DNA of 64,000 nt. It comes from Anthoceros angustus. Its lineage: Eukaryota; Streptophyta; Anthocerotopsida; Anthocerotales; Anthocerotaceae. Numbering within the stretch: position 1 is the stretch's first letter; every line of letters begins with the position of its first letter. The stretch is from assembly GCA_010909165.1 (NCBI GenBank), contig VJWM01000193.1, forward strand, positions 310,001 through 374,000. Direction: 5' to 3'. Shown piece by piece: positions 1 through 12,272 of the stretch. Made by a program: the position numbers and the translations under genes. The notes below the pieces were generated by a model that did no database searches, was not told the origin of the DNA, and saw only the letters and a list, made by a program, of their open reading frames with translations.

Positions 1-234
1 TGTCTGAGGCTAACCTGTGGCATGCTAGGCTTGGGCATATAAACAGGGAGAAGTTGAATCTAATGTCGTTTCTAGACTGTTTTAGGGAAAAGCTTCCCTC
101 TTGTTTCAAGCATCTACCCATCGCCGCCTTGTGTTATGTCGAAACAAAAGGAACTTCCTTCAAGAATAAACAAGCAAATACAAAGTGTGTTAGAACTTGT
201 TGTGGACTACGGACTTCTCGGGGGTTAGAAATTA
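1..234 (+). pseudogene. Copia GAG-pre-integrase fragment, copy 1
   Basis: From base 6 the plus strand reads EANLWHARLGHINREKLN, which matches the GAG-pre-integrase signature LWHxRLGHxxxxxL of Ty1/Copia polyproteins. A degenerate cysteine-lysine segment (CYVETKGTSFKNK) follows at about 138-175, where Copia has its CxxC..GK region just before the integrase core. The frame is lost and the next LTR starts at about 235. The same segment recurs in the three short units. The left end is cut by the window edge. Confidence 0.75.
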
Positions 235-1370
235 GGTAGGGTTTTGTTTTTGTGGGAGCGAAGGATAAAATGAGGCGAAAAAGGGGAAATAAGCAGTTAG
301 CATCTCGGACGGCACTGGAGTATACTCCGACCGGAGTGAGGAGCTCTAGGCCTACGACAAGGTAAGAAGATAAGTCCCACCCCGAGGACCTGACTCCAAA
401 GAAGGGGTCCAGACCGACCCTGTGAGGGAAGACCTGACTCCAGAGGTCCGACCCCGAGTTCCAGAGGTCCTGAGGTCCAAACTGGGAGTGGGGAGAGCCA
501 CCAACCCCAGCAGATCCAGCTTGAGGGCCCATCGCGCAGGGCCCGCCAGAGAGAGAAGAGGGAGGACGAGGAAGACTTGGTGGTGATCGCCGCCGCCGCC
601 GGTGGCGCAGCACTGAAGAGGAAGGGGTCCTACCGCGATCATCCGATTGCGCCTGCAATGATGTGGCTTGGGCCGGTGCCAAGAAGGAATGAGGGCTATC
701 CACCCCACCACCGACGGCGATAGGCGGAATAGGGAGGTAGTAGGCGGTGGTTAGGCACACCGAAATGGCCTCACCGTAATAGAGGTAATAAAGGCGCCGA
801 CCTTCGCGTAGTATAAGAGGGCTAAGGCACCAATAAATCATCTTTCTTGGTGTTGATGCCGCTGCACCTTTGTGTCTTCTGCTAACGTGAGTCCCGAGTC
901 ACCGAAAGGTGCACGGTACCCGGGAGATTGATCTGTGGTCCCGTGACGACCTAACGTGTTGTGGTGTGTGCAGGAAGGTGTGACCCGTGCTCGCGAGCCG
1001 CCCCAAAGACCGAACGACCGGAACGTGAGCCGAGGAACTCCGGAGGGCGCGGCAGAGTCTGACGAGAGGCCCGCGAACGAGGAGGTCCGCTGTAACCCGC
1101 TTTTAAGACCGATGAGTGTAGCGTGAGGGAGAGAGGAAAGGACCGAAGTGTGAGGACGAATGTGAACGATACGAGAACGGTCCTAAACGCTTGGCCATAC
1201 CGGCCTCAGACGGTGAACGCTAGAGTAGTTAGGAGTGTGCGTGAACGAGCGAAGTGAGGTAAGAATCACCAAAACGCGTAAACGGAGCCTATCATTCCTT
1301 TGGGAACGGACTTCTTCCTACAACGACACGGATTGTGGCGCTACCGCCGCTATCACGAAAGTCGCGCACA
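235..1370 (+). repeat. LTR 1 of the array (5' LTR of the gypsy body)
   Basis: This is a ~1.14-kb terminal repeat. A TATA-like GTATAAGAGG lies at 811-820, followed by an AATAAATCATC polyadenylation-like segment at 832-842, a plausible U3/R arrangement. It ends near GTCGCGCACA at about 1361-1370, directly before a primer-binding site. It resembles the four other LTRs over its full length, with many short indels. There is no credible long ORF. The open frames here are GC-rich chance frames. Confidence 0.85.
811..820 (+). promoter_or_regulatory. LTR TATA box (also at about 7397, 9203, 11044 and 12886)
   Basis: GTATAAGAGG is kept in all five LTRs at about the same offset (~580-620 bp from the LTR start), with AATAAATCATC 15-25 bp downstream. 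Conservation amid heavy indel noise suggests the retrotransposon core promoter. No transcription data are available. Confidence 0.55.
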
Positions 1371-1373
1371 TTT

Positions 1374-1391
1374 TGGCGCCTGCCGGGAATG
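1374..1391 (+). other. Primer-binding site, tRNA-Asp type
   Basis: TGGCGCCTGCCGGGAATG follows the end of LTR 1 by about 3 bases. It resembles the tRNA-Asp 3'-end complement (TGGCGCCGTTGCCGGGGA) used by plant Athila/Tat gypsy elements, with a two-base gap. Similar sites follow LTR 2 (~7984), LTR 3 (~9795) and LTR 4 (~11642), but not LTR 5. Confidence 0.7.
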
Positions 1392-1489
1392 AAATCGCTC
1401 GTACAGCCGGATGCGTGAGGACGGAGGTAGTTAAGGAAGAATTGCTAAGAGAGTCGGACGCCAGATCGCCGAGCGCCCGAGCGCAGTAA

Positions 1490-4200
1490 CGTGAGAGACG
1501 AAGCTCGAGGCGAGGTCACGAACCGCGCAAGCGCGGTGGAATTGGATCGTGAGGAGGAAGCACGCAGGCGTGGCGCAAGAGGAGCGTTCTCTCCCCGCCG
1601 CGACGATGGCAACAACAACGACCAAACAAGTTTCTCTTTGGGAAGAAGGAGAGATGCGAAACCTTTGTTGAGGATTTCATCCCGAGCAACTTCAACGGAA
1701 GAAGGTCGGATGCGCCTAATCCAAATTGCTCCAAGGGTCCTTCGGGACAGCGCCTGGTACCGGGAAGTACCGACCACCCTAACGCCTCGCAACCTTCAAG
1801 ATCAAGGATGCCTTCGGAAAGATTCCGCAATCGATCAAGAAGGCCATCCCGTCCAAGCTTGAGAACCCAAAGAGGGGCAAGACGGAAAGTTGGGATCAGA
1901 CATCGAACGGTTCTATGCCCTCCGGATCGGCACCCCACCCACACCATGCAAAGTGCTGGTTCGCACTACCACCTAAGCCAATGGCTAAGCATGTGCCGTT
2001 GCTTGCAGAAAGGATGTGAGTAAGGCGCGGCGGGCGGAAAACTATGAAGAATCGATGCACCAACGAAGAACGAGGACTCAAGGAGGAAAGAAGAAGAAAA
2101 AGAGGCGGAATCGAATCAAGATGAAGAGCCCTGGAGAGGAGGAAGACCGAGGTCGGAGGAAGAGGAGGAGACTCAAGAAGAAGCTCCACGGAGGAAGAGG
2201 AGCCCTCAAAAAACAAGAAGAAGCAGAAACGGGGTGGAAGAAGGAGGTCATGATGCCCGCACGAGAGGTCTTCGACCCCGCCCCTTTGAAAGAGGTAGCG
2301 GGTGAGGGAAGATCTAGAGAGTCATAAAAGAGGTGGAAGAGTTGACGATCAACGTGAAAGATCGTGAGCGACGCAAGGTGGCCACCACCGTGACTCATTT
2401 ATGGTGTGCGTGTGCCACCAACATGGGCACTGAAGGCCAATTGCCCCTCCGCACCCGTGAACCGTAGAGTACGACGGAGGAGAGTCCGAGGAACAAAGTG
2501 GAGGATGCTTACCAAGTGCAAGAAGCACCCGACGAGCACCAAGACGATGTATCCGCGCCGGAGGTCCATCCATACACCGTCGATGCAACCTCGAATGGGA
2601 GGACCTCCGCATTCTCGGCAGGTGGTCCGTTGGAACTGGGAACCCCGACTACTCCAACGCCTCCCATACCCCACCGCATAAGGTAACGAGACTTTGAACG
2701 TGGTGGAGATTGTGCGGGCACATGCCAGTGCACTGTGTCCGAATCCTCGCCGAGGACGGTACGCCACGCACCGGGAGCCAAGACCACCGACGCCCCTAAG
2801 GCGCGCCTGCTACAAATTGAAGACGACAATCGGAGGGGAGGAGGCACCGAGGAGCTCGAACGAGGTGGTACGGGCAAGTTCGCCAAGGAGAAGAAGGCGG
2901 ACCGAGGTGGAAGTGTCAACCCGAGTCGCCGAAGGAGCGGAAGGAACGGAGAGTAAGAGGAAGAAAATGGGATAGTCCCACTGACACGGAGGACGGAACA
3001 CCAAGGAAGCCGAACCCGCCAAAGAGGACGAGTTAAACCGGCAGCCCGCCAGAGAAGAAACCCCAAAAGCCACCGGAGTCTCCGGAGAAGCGGATCACCC
3101 ACGGCAACGCAGCTTCCACCGGATGTGGTTCGAGAAGTGACCGAGATGCTTCAAGAAGAACTCCGACAGACCCGGTGGTCCACCACCACCACAAAGAGCC
3201 AAACGCCGGAGGAGACAAGGCGAACGCGGACGCAGAGAACCACCCGCCCTTTCAAGGTGGCCGACTTGATGATGGACCAACAACACTTGGTGTCCCTTAG
3301 GCGCTTGTTAAAGGACAACCAAGTATCGGCTGTGAAGTCCTAAGGCCATCAGTGGAAACGCAACCACGCCGGAACTTGGTCCGGGCAAGAACGTGGAGGT
3401 AAGGGTCGATCTCATACGACTCGGGCGCCAGCAGTGGAAATTGCGGTGTGTAATTAAAACGTGCCTCTAGACACGGGTCGAGGAACCTCATCACCGAGGC
3501 CACCGCAAGACCGGGTTCACCACCTTCGAGCCATCCACCAAAACCCTCGGATGGCGACATGCGCGAGCGCCAGCAGGGAGTTGTCCGAGTCCAAGCCACC
3601 ATAGCGGAGCCCCTATACATTAGATTTTGTCATCGACTCCGACCTCCGGGTATGAGGTCCTCAGCGCTACCGGGCCTCGCCGATAAAACTACACTTTGAC
3701 AAGGAAATACACTTCAAGCCGGACTGGGATCCAAGGTGAGGGAAGGACGTAGCGACACCGGAGTAAGGACACGATCGGAGAAACCACAAGACTAGAGGGT
3801 ACACCTCCCAAGACAAGGGGACGATGAACGCGAGGATACGAATGAGGACTACCTTTCCCAAAATCACGTGGTCGAGGAGGAGATGGATTACCGAGGGACG
3901 CCTTTGGAGCGAGGTGGACGAGGAGGTCATCGATTGTTTTAGGGTGGACTCGCGAACAAGAGCCGGGAAGGCAATCAAGAGGAGGGTCCAAAGAGGACGG
4001 GAGGTAGAACCGAGGAAGTAACCTGCTTCACTTGACGAGCTCTTCGGAGTGGGGAATGCGTGAAGATGAACCCTGATGGAGGACGAGGCTCAACGAGCGC
4101 GAAGAGAAAGGGAGACGGCCAACCCGACGATGTGGAAGACGTGGAGGTTCGCCTGAAATTCTCAAATTCGCAAGGGCAGGAGGGTTAAACGAGACCTCAG
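1490..4200 (+). pseudogene. Gypsy gag region, degenerate
   Basis: This is GC-rich sequence rich in Arg/Lys/Glu codons and lacking a sustained frame. Its position between the primer site and the RT motifs identifies it as gag/protease. I cannot point to a CCHC knuckle or a protease DTG/DSG motif. The open frames of 60-200 codons on either strand are interrupted and mutually exclusive, so I do not call them genes. Confidence 0.5.
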
Positions 4201-4519
4201 CTTGTTGGGGAATTCAGGTGTTTGCTTTCAAGGTCACGATATGAAAGGCATTCAAACAAGGCTAACACCGGATAGATCTGAAGCCGAGCGGTGCCTGCTC
4301 GGATTAGGCAAGATAAATCAATCCCAAGCACTCGCCAAGGTCAAGGAAGTCCCGGATAAGTATCCGAAGCGACATCATCTTCCCAATCGAATAAAGGAGT
4401 GGGTGGCGCCATTGTGGTCGAAGCAAGCAGTGATTCGGTCCGTCAGATCGGAGAAAGCTTAACGCCGCCACTAAAAGGACCATTTCCCATGCCCTTTGTG
4501 GACGATATCGACAAGGTGG

Positions 4520-4745
4520 CAGCCGAGTACCTACCTTCTTGACTACGGCCACAACCACACACCTAAGGGAGCCTGACCGATAAGACAACATTCACCACGG
4601 AGTGGGGGACGCTTGCCTACAAACGGAGTGCCTTCGGATGACAGAGCACCCGGATCATTTATGCGGATGGTGACCAATGTCTTCCGGAATTCCCGAGGGA
4701 CTTCATGGAGGTGTTCTGACGACTCGTGCACGAGAGGAGGACAAA
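4520..4745 (+). pseudogene. Gypsy reverse transcriptase relic
   Basis: About 4535-4560 reads like the LDxxxGHxH/Q part of the RT fingers. From about 4580 the frame reads DKTTFTTEWGTLAYKRSAFG, the highly conserved KTxFxTxWGTxxYxxMPFG block. One frame over comes APGSFMRMVTNVFRN (NAPxTFxRxMxxxF) at about 4648-4692, then DFMEVF at about 4700-4718, close to the catalytic F..VxxDD motif. The blocks lie in the right order and spacing but change frame and contain stops. Confidence 0.8.
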
Positions 4746-5204
4746 CACGGGACATTTGCGGAAGTGTTTGGAACGATGTAGGAGACTCAACTCAGGCTCG
4801 CATCCCGAGAAGTGCTACTGCATGACAGAGGAATCTTGTTGGGGCACCGAGTGTCGGTAAGAGGGATAGAGGTGGACCAAGACAAGGTGAAAGTCATCCA
4901 CCCCGCAGCCCACCAACGAACTTGAAGGAGTTACGGGATTCTGGGCATGGTTACTATAGGCGCTTCATACAAGATTTTGCAAAGCGGGCCTGTGCTAGCT
5001 AGCGAAGGAGGAGGAATGGACCCGACGCCGTAAAGGGAGGCGGCATTCAGAGACCCCGCACCACTCCGCTGGCCCCAAGACTCAAAGGACCGGACCGGGG
5101 AAGCGATTCCATGTGTACGTGGATGTGTCACCGCCATCGGGTAGTGCTCACCAAAAGATGATAAACGGAGGGATCACCCAATCTACTGGAAGACACCACG
5201 ACGC

Positions 5205-5440
5205 GAACTGAGGTACACTACTACGGAGCGAGAGGCATTGGAATGGTATACTAAGAAATTACACTACCTTCGCCCAATGAGTTTGTGTTCTATGTTGATC
5301 ACTTCTACCAAGCATTTGGTGAACAAGGCACTTGTCCTGGACGAATCGAGGTGGATTCTGCTACAGGAGTTCACATTTGAGGTGGAGACTAGGCAAGGAA
5401 GCAACACCAAAACGCTGACTTCTTATCCAGATTAAAGACG
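5205..5440 (+). pseudogene. Gypsy RNase H relic
   Basis: TTEREAL and KKLHYLR lie at about 5222-5270, followed by EFVFYVDH near 5279-5302. One frame over are LVNKALVLDESRW and ILLQEFTFEVETRQGS at about 5319-5400. This is the usual RNase H order TTEREALAM..H..FVDHxALxxL..W.LLLQEFxFE..G. QHQNADFLSRL (HxxADxLSR) closes the domain at about 5402-5434. At least two frameshifts are needed, so it is inactive as written. Confidence 0.8.
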
Positions 5441-5789
5441 GAGCCTGTCCTGCAGGATCAAGAGGACGCCTTCCGGATGAGGAATTGGTGGCAGCGATAG
5501 AGGAGGAGGTAGAGGAGCACAAATGACAAACCCAAGCCGGTGAACATGGACCCACGGGCGGAGAAGGGGAGCGGACGCAGGGGGCGGCCCTCTTACGCGG
5601 AGTTGGAACGGTACCTATGGGAGATGGAGCTACCCAACGAATCGAACCGGTCCACGGTGCCTTTGTGCACTACGCCGCCTTTCCTCAGATAACGTTGCAT
5701 CTTTAAGGTAGGCCACGTGGAACGAAGGTACCTCCAACAAAGTGAAACGGAGGTGGTAATAAAGGGATGCACAAGGACTAGGTGGTGGA

Positions 5790-6470
5790 CATTATGCAAT
5801 ACAGTCACCACCAAGAAAATCTTGAGGTCGGGTACCGTGGCCCACCATGTATGGGGAAACACACCAATTGTGAAGAAGTGTGATGCTTGTCGCCGATCGG
5901 AAGCCGACGCCACAACTCAATGGCCGTTAGTGCCCATACTAGCACTAGCGCGAGAGAATGGGCATCGACTTCGCTGGACCTATACACCAACCCACTGTGC
6001 ACACAGCGCACATCTTGGTGGCAACGATCATCGCACCCGTGTGGCGGCCGCTACTGACACCGCGAGCACGGCCAAATTCTCTAAAAACATCATCACAAGG
6101 TATGGGTGTCCGCTGGTACCGGTGTTTATAGGGGAACCCATTTCCTCAATGATGTGATAACCGCAATGACGGACTATTTCGCATCACACATCGTGAAACG
6201 CCCCTACAATCCAAGGCCAACGGATCGACGGAGAAGACCAATGGACTTATCCGCCGATCCTCAATAAGTCGACGGTTAACTATGCGCACGATCGATACAA
6301 AGTCGCCATCGGCGCGGCGGGCGCTCGTAACGGCAGAAGGTAACCACGCAACGAACTCCGTATTATTCGACGGGCACTCACCCGTTATGCCGGCCGAGTT
6401 TGAGGTGCCAACACCGGTCATGATGGAAAGGCGCTTAACGGATGAAGAGAGCCAATCGAGCGGTTGCTAG
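5790..6470 (+). pseudogene. Gypsy integrase relic
   Basis: About 5870-5905 reads VKKCDACRR, the CDxCQR end of the zinc-binding domain. ATDTASTAKFS and IITRYGCPL follow at about 6040-6115, where gypsy integrases have ATDY.TKW and FxTRFGxP. GTHFLNDVI follows in another frame (~6132-6158), the D..G..F region of the catalytic core, and the ANGxxEKTNG motif can be traced at about 6215-6245. PAEFEVPT near 6390-6414 is the C-terminal PxEFEVPS motif. Frames change repeatedly. Confidence 0.8.
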
Positions 6471-6765
6471 GGTTTGTGCAAGATACGGAGGACCGGAAGA
6501 GGCGCAATAAACAATGCAATCGTATGTAATCAACGCAAGCCGTACATGATAGCGCCTTTAGAATCGTGGAGTGAAGGAGGGAGATCCGCCTCCTTACGAC
6601 AATGATATATGCACTTCCTGTAAACTCCACCCACGATGGATGGACCTTACCAAGTCGTGACTATACCCCAATGGGTCCGCTCAGCCGCGCTGATGGTGAA
6701 CCGCCCACTGGGTGAACGGATGGCGGTGAAAAGTACCACGCTTAGTGTTGGCGAGACGCCAACAG

Positions 6766-6787
6766 TGAGAAGGGGAGACGGACTTGG
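6766..6787 (+). other. Polypurine tract of the gypsy body
   Basis: GAGAAGGGGAGACGGAC lies just upstream of LTR 2, where the plus-strand primer of an LTR element is expected. The ACGGACTT next to the LTR is also present before LTRs 1, 3, 4 and 5, so the short units kept the LTR-adjacent end of the parent. Confidence 0.6.
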
Positions 6788-7980
6788 TTAGAAATTAGGT
6801 AGGTTTTGTTTTTTGGGAGCAAGGATAAAATGAGGCGGAAAAGGGGAAATAAGCACGTTAATCGCACGGACGGGAGTATACTCGGACTGAGGAGTGAGCG
6901 ACTCAGGGCCTAATGGCGACAAGGTAACGCAGATAAGTCCTGACCGAGGACCGACCTGTAAGAAGGCCGGGTCCGTGGAGACCGGACTCAGGGAAGACCT
7001 GACCCAGAGGTCCGGACCCCGAGTCGAGACAGGTCCCGAGGTCCAAACTCGGGAGTGGGGAGAGCCACCAACACCAGCCAGCAGATCTAGGCCCTTGAGG
7101 GCCCGCCAGGGGGCCCGCCAGAGAGATAAGAGGGAGGACGAGGAAGACTTAGTGGTGATCGCCTTGTCGCCGCCGCCCGGTGGCGCAGCCTCGGCTGCAC
7201 TGGAAGAGGAAGGGGTCCGCGATCATCCGATTGCGCCACAATGAGTATTTTCACACGTGCCAAGAAGGAATCGTGGGGCTATCCCACCCCACCACCGACG
7301 GCGATAGGGCGAATAGGGAGGATAGTAGGCGCACTGTTAGGGCACACCGAAATGGCCCTCACCGTAATAGAGGTGTAATAAAGGCCGACCTTCAAGAGTA
7401 TAAGAGGGCTAAGGTCTCAATAAATCATCTTCTTGGTGTTGATGCGCTGCTCTGCACCTTTGTGTGTCTTCAGCTAACGTGAGTCTCGAGTCACCGAGCA
7501 AATGCATACTCCGGAGATTGACTGTGGTCCCGTGACGACCTAACGTGTTGTGGTGTGTGGAAGGGGTGACCCGTGCCAGAGTCACACTCAAAGACCGAAT
7601 GGATCCGGAACGGCGAGCCTGAGGAACTCGGAGGGCGGCAGAGCCCGGACGGAGAGGCCCGCTGAACGACGGAGGAGGTCCGATGTAACAAGGCCTTTCC
7701 CTAAGACAAGGAGTGTAGCGTGAGTGGAGAGAGGAAAGGACCGAAGTGTGAGCGACGAACGTGAACGATACGCGAATCGGTCCCTAAACGCTTGGCCATA
7801 CCGGCCCAGACGGTGAACGCTATAGTAGTTAGCGAGCAAAAGTGCGAGGCCGAACGAGCGCAAAGTGAGGTAAGAATCACCAAAACGCTAAACGGAGCCT
7901 ATCATTCCTTTGGGAACGGACTTCTTCCTACAACGACACGGATTGTGCGGTTTACCGCTATCGCCGAAAGTCGCGCGACA
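6788..7980 (+). repeat. LTR 2 of the array (3' LTR of the gypsy body)
   Basis: The start (GAAATTAGGTAGG), TATA region (about 7397) and end (GTCGCGCGACA, about 7970-7980) match LTR 1. It is followed by a second primer-site-like sequence rather than host DNA, showing that the array continues. It differs from LTR 1 by numerous short indels. Confidence 0.85.
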
Positions 7981-8580
7981 TTTTGGCGCCGCTGCGGGAA
8001 TGAAACTGTCACAGGATGCGGGAGGACGTGAGGTAGTTAAGAAGAATTAAGAGAGTCGGACGCCAGATCGCTGTAGCGCCCAGCGCAGTAACGTGAGAGA
8101 CGACGAGCTCGAGGCGTAATCAACGAACCGCAGGCGCGGGTGGAATTGTCGATCGTGAGGAGGAAGTGCCCCTGCAGGCGGCAGAGGAGCGGTTCTCACC
8201 GCCGCGACGAATTGCTCGCTGCAGCCCATCACCGTTATGGCTTTACATTTGAGCAGGTCATTGTTGTCTTTATGGCCCCGTCTCGTACATAGCAAGAGGT
8301 CGCTTGGTTGATGATTTGTATCACTTAACTTGGTCAGCAGAACTGTAAGCATTTGTTACCCCATCAGGTCCGAGGCTAACCCGTGTATGCTAGGCTCATA
8401 TAAACAGGAGAAGTTGAATCTAATGTCGCTTCTAGACCTGCTTTAGGAAAAGCTCTTTGTTTCAAGACCCACTGTCTGCCGCCTTGTGTTATGTAAAACA
8501 AAAGGAACTTCCTTCAAGAATAAACAAGCACAATGAGCACAAAGTGTGTTAGAACTTGTTGTGGATCACTGACTTCGGGG
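7981..8580 (+). mobile_element. Short chimeric internal region 1 (gypsy leader + Copia fragment)
   Basis: The first ~230 bp repeat the gypsy leader (compare 1371-1606), up to CCGCCGCGACGA at about 8200-8212. The remaining ~370 bp are Copia-derived. The GAG-pre-integrase signature lies at about 8369-8435, with a frame break in the LWHARLGH block. The Copia part ends at LTR 3. The unit encodes no complete protein and would be non-autonomous. Confidence 0.8.
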
Positions 8581-9791
8581 TTAGAAATTAGGTAGGGTTT
8601 TGTTTTTGTGTGGGAGCCAAGGATAAAATGAGGCGAAAAGGGGGAAATAAGCATTTAGCACCGGACGGCACTGGAGTATACTCCGACTCGGAGTGAGGAG
8701 CGCACTCCAGGCCTACGATGGCGCATAAGGTAATCTAGATAAGTCCGACCCCGAGGACCGGACTCAGAAGAAGGCCGGGTCCAGAGACCTGGACCTCAGA
8801 GGGAAGACCGGACCTAGAGGTCCTGACCGAGTCGAGACAGGTCCCGAGGTCCAAACTCGGGAGTGGGGAGAGCCACCACCACCACCCAGCAGATCCAAAT
8901 TGAGGCCCACCGCGCAGGGCCCGCCAGAGAGATAAGAGGGGAGGACGAGGAAGACTTAGTGGTGATCGCTGTCGCCGCCACGGTGCAGCCCGGCTGACCC
9001 CTGGAAGAGGAAGGGGTCACCGTGATCATCCGATTGCGCGCCAGCAATGACAGTGGCTCTACTTTGGGCCGTGCCAAGAAGGAATCAGGGCTATCCCACC
9101 CCACCACCGACGAGAAGTGAATAGGGAGGATAGTAGGCGGTTAGGCACACCGAAATGGCCTCACCGTAATAGAGGTGTAATAAAGGCGTCGACCTTCGGC
9201 GTAGTATAAGAGGGCCAAGGCCATCAATAAATCATCTTCTCTTGGTGTTGATGCCCTGCGCACCTTGTGTGTCTTCTGCTAACGTGAGTCCCGAACAAAG
9301 GTGCAGTAAGCCCGGGAGATTGATCGTGGTCCCGTGACGACCCAACGTGTTGTGGTGTGTGTGGAAGGGTGATCGTGTGCTCGTCTAGAGCTGACTCAAA
9401 GACCGAACGGACTGAACGCGCGAGCCGAGGAACTCCGGAGGGCGGCAGAGCCCGGACGGAGAGGCCCGGCTGAACGACGGAGGAGGTCCGGCTATAACCC
9501 GCGGCCTTTCCCTAAGACCGATGAGTGTAGCGTGAGTGGAGAGAGGAAAGGACCTGAAGTGTGAGTGATTTAATGTGAACGAGCACGGACGGGTCCCTAA
9601 ACGCTTGGCCATACCGGCCCGTGACGGTGAACGCTATAGTAGTTAGGCGATGTGTGCTTGAGGCCGAACGAGCGCAGTGAGGTAAGAATCACCAAACGCG
9701 TAAACGGAGCCTATCATTCCTTTGGGAACGGACTTCTTCCTACAACGACACGGATTGTGCGCGCCTACCGCCATCACGAAAGTCGCGCACA
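8581..9791 (+). repeat. LTR 3 of the array
   Basis: This is a ~1.21-kb copy of the LTR with a TATA at about 9203. It ends in GTCGCGCACA and is followed directly by a primer-site copy (TTTTGGCGCCTGTCGGGAA). It is closest in appearance to LTRs 4 and 5. Confidence 0.85.
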
Positions 9792-10425
9792 TTTTGGCGC
9801 CTGTCGGGAATGAAATCGTCACAGCCGTGATGCGTGGAGGACGTGAGGTAGTTAAGAAGAATTGCTAAGAGAGTCGGACGTTGGATCGCCAGAGCGCCCA
9901 GCGCAGTAACGTGAGAGACGACGAGCTCGAGGCGAGATCAACGAACCGCAGGCGCGTGGAATTGTCGGATCGCGTGAGGAGGAAGCAGCCCGAGGTGTGG
10001 CGAAGAGGAGCGGTTCTCACCGCCTACCGCGACGAATTGCTGCCTGCGCCCACTCACCTGGTCGCTATGGCTTTACATTTGAGTGGTCATTGTTGTCTTT
10101 ATGACTCGCCCGTATCCGTACATGCATAGCAAGAGGTCGCTTGGTTGATGATTTGTATCACTAACTTGGCCGCAACTGTAAGCATTTGTTACCCCATCGT
10201 GTCCGAGGCTAACCTGCGCATGCTAGGCTTGGGCATATAAACAGGAGAAGTTGAATCTAATGTCGCTTTCTAGACCTGCTTTAGGAAAAAGCTTCCTCTT
10301 TGCTTTCAAGCATCTACCGTCTGCCGCCTTGTGTTATGTCGAAACAAAAGGAACTTCCTTCAAGAATAAACAAGCACAATGAGCACAAAGTGTAGAACTT
10401 GTTGTGGACTACGGACTTCCAGGGG
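9792..10425 (+). mobile_element. Short chimeric internal region 2
   Basis: It has the same structure as the unit at 7981-8580: primer site, ~235 bp of gypsy leader, then ~390 bp with the Copia GAG-pre-integrase segment (signature at about 10,205-10,270) and its CYVETKG-type segment near 10,333. It ends at LTR 4. Confidence 0.8.
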
Positions 10426-11638
10426 TTAGAAATTAGGTAGGGTTTTGTTTTTTGTGGGAGCCAAGGATAAAATGAGGCGAAAAAGGGGAAATAAGCAGTT
10501 GCACCCTGACTCAAGACTGGAGTATACTCCGGACTCGAGTGAGGAGCGCACTTAGGCCTACGATGGCGGCCATAAGGCAATCTAGATAAGTCCGGACCCC
10601 GAGGACCTGACTCAGAAGAAGGCCGGGTCCAGAGACCTGGACCCAGAGGGAAGACCGGACCTAGAGGTCCTGACTCGAGTCGAGACAGTCCCGAGGTCCA
10701 AACTCGGGAGTGGGGAGAGCCACCAACACCACCAAGATCCATTTTGGAGGGCCCACCGCAGGGCCCGCCAGAGAGATAAGAGGGGAGGACGAGGAAGACT
10801 TAGTGGTGATCGCTGTCGTGCCGCCACCGGCATGCAGCCCCGAGACCGAAGAGGAAGGGGTCTCACCGCGTGATCATCCGATTGGGTGCTACCGCACGAT
10901 GCTTTGGGGCCGCCGGTGCCAAGAAGGAATCGAGGGCCATCCCACACCGACGGCGATAGGCGGAATAGGGAGGATAGTAGGCGGTTAGGCACACCGAAAT
11001 GGCCTCACCGTAATAGAGGTGTAATAAAGGCCGACCTTGGCGTAGTATAAGAGGGCTAAGGCCGCCTCGAATAAATCATCTTCTCTTGGTGTTGATGCTG
11101 CCTGCGCACCTTTGTGTGTCTTCTTGCTAACGTGAGTCCGAGTCACCGAAAGGTACGACAGCCCGGGAGATTGATCGTGGTCCCGTGACGACCTAACGTG
11201 TTGTGGTGTGTGTGGAAGGGTGACTGTGACCCGTGTTTCAGAGCCGCCACCAAAGACCGAACGGACTGAACGCGCGAGCCGAGGAACTCCGGAGGGCGGC
11301 AGAGCCCGGACGGAGAGGCCCGGCTGAACGACGAGGAGGTCCGGCTATAACCCGCGCAAGGCCTTTCCCTAAGATCGATGAGTGTAGCGTGAGTGGAGAG
11401 AGGAAAGGACCGAAGTGTGAGTGACGAATGTGAACGATACGGACGCGAACGGGTCTAAACGCTTGGCCATACCGGCCCATTTGGGTGAACGCTATGAGTA
11501 GTTAGGCGAGTGAGTAACGAGCGCAGTGAGGTAAGAATCACCAAACGCGCAAACGGAGCCTATCATTCCTTTGGGAACGGACTTCTTCCTACAACGACAC
11601 GGATTGTGCGCCTACCGCCATCACGAAAGTCGCGCACA
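10426..11638 (+). repeat. LTR 4 of the array
   Basis: This is a ~1.21-kb LTR copy with a TATA at about 11,044, followed by a primer-site copy at about 11,642. The junctions on both sides match those of LTR 3. Confidence 0.85.
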
Positions 11639-12272
11639 TTTTGGCGCCTGTCGGGAATGAAATCGCTCATTAGCCGCGTGATGCGTGGAGGACGTGAGGT
11701 AGTTAAGGAAGAATTGCTAAGAGCCTGACGCCAGATCGCCAGAGCGCTTCCAGCGCAGTAACGTGAGAGACGACGAGCTCGAGGCGTAGGTCAACGAACC
11801 GCAGTAAGTGTGGAATTGTCGGATCGTGAGGAGGAAGCAGCCGTGTGGCGTGAAGAGTGAGCTCGCCTCACCGCCTACCGCGACGAATTGCTTTCGCTCG
11901 TGCAGCCCACTCACCGGCTATGGCTTTACATTTGAGCAGGTCATTGTTGTCTTTAAGGACTCGCCCGTATCCGTACATGCATAGCAAGAGGTCGCTTGAT
12001 GATTTGTATGCCTTAACTTGGCATAACCAAGCATTTGTTACCCCATCGTGTCCGAGGCTAACCCGTGGCATGCTAGGCTTGGGCATATAACAGGAGAAGT
12101 TGAATCTAATGTCGCTTCTAGACCTGCTTTAGGAAAAGCTTCCCTCTTGTTTCAAGCATCTACCGTCTGCCGCCTTGTGTTATGTCGAAACAAAAGGAAC
12201 TTCCTTCAAGAATAAACAAGCACAATGAAAAGCACAAAGTGTAGAACTTGTTGTGGACTACGGACTTCGGGG
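11639..12272 (+). mobile_element. Short chimeric internal region 3
   Basis: Gypsy leader (to about 11,885) is followed by the Copia segment. This copy keeps the clearest upstream Copia-like reading, MHSKRSLDDLYALTW at about 11,977-12,021, ahead of the LWHARLGH-type signature near 12,055-12,090. It ends at LTR 5. Confidence 0.8.

Larger units (their letters stand above)
1371..6787 (+). mobile_element. Decayed Ty3/gypsy (Athila/Tat-like) internal region
   Basis: The order is leader and gag (about 1390-4200), protease/RT (about 4200-4800), RNase H (about 5200-5450) and integrase (about 5790-6470). This gag-RT-RH-INT order, together with the tRNA-Asp primer site, places it in the Ty3/gypsy Athila/Tat group of plants. 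No frame stays open for a full domain. Motifs jump between the three plus frames, so the copy cannot encode an active polyprotein as written. The first ~235 bp (1371-1606) are shared with the three short units. Homology stops at CCGCCGCGACGA (about 1596-1607). Confidence 0.8.

Noticed and set aside
2078-3620. Minus-strand frames of 90-200 codons in the gypsy body
   Set aside because: They are reverse shadows of the GC-rich gag region, lack domains and overlap each other.
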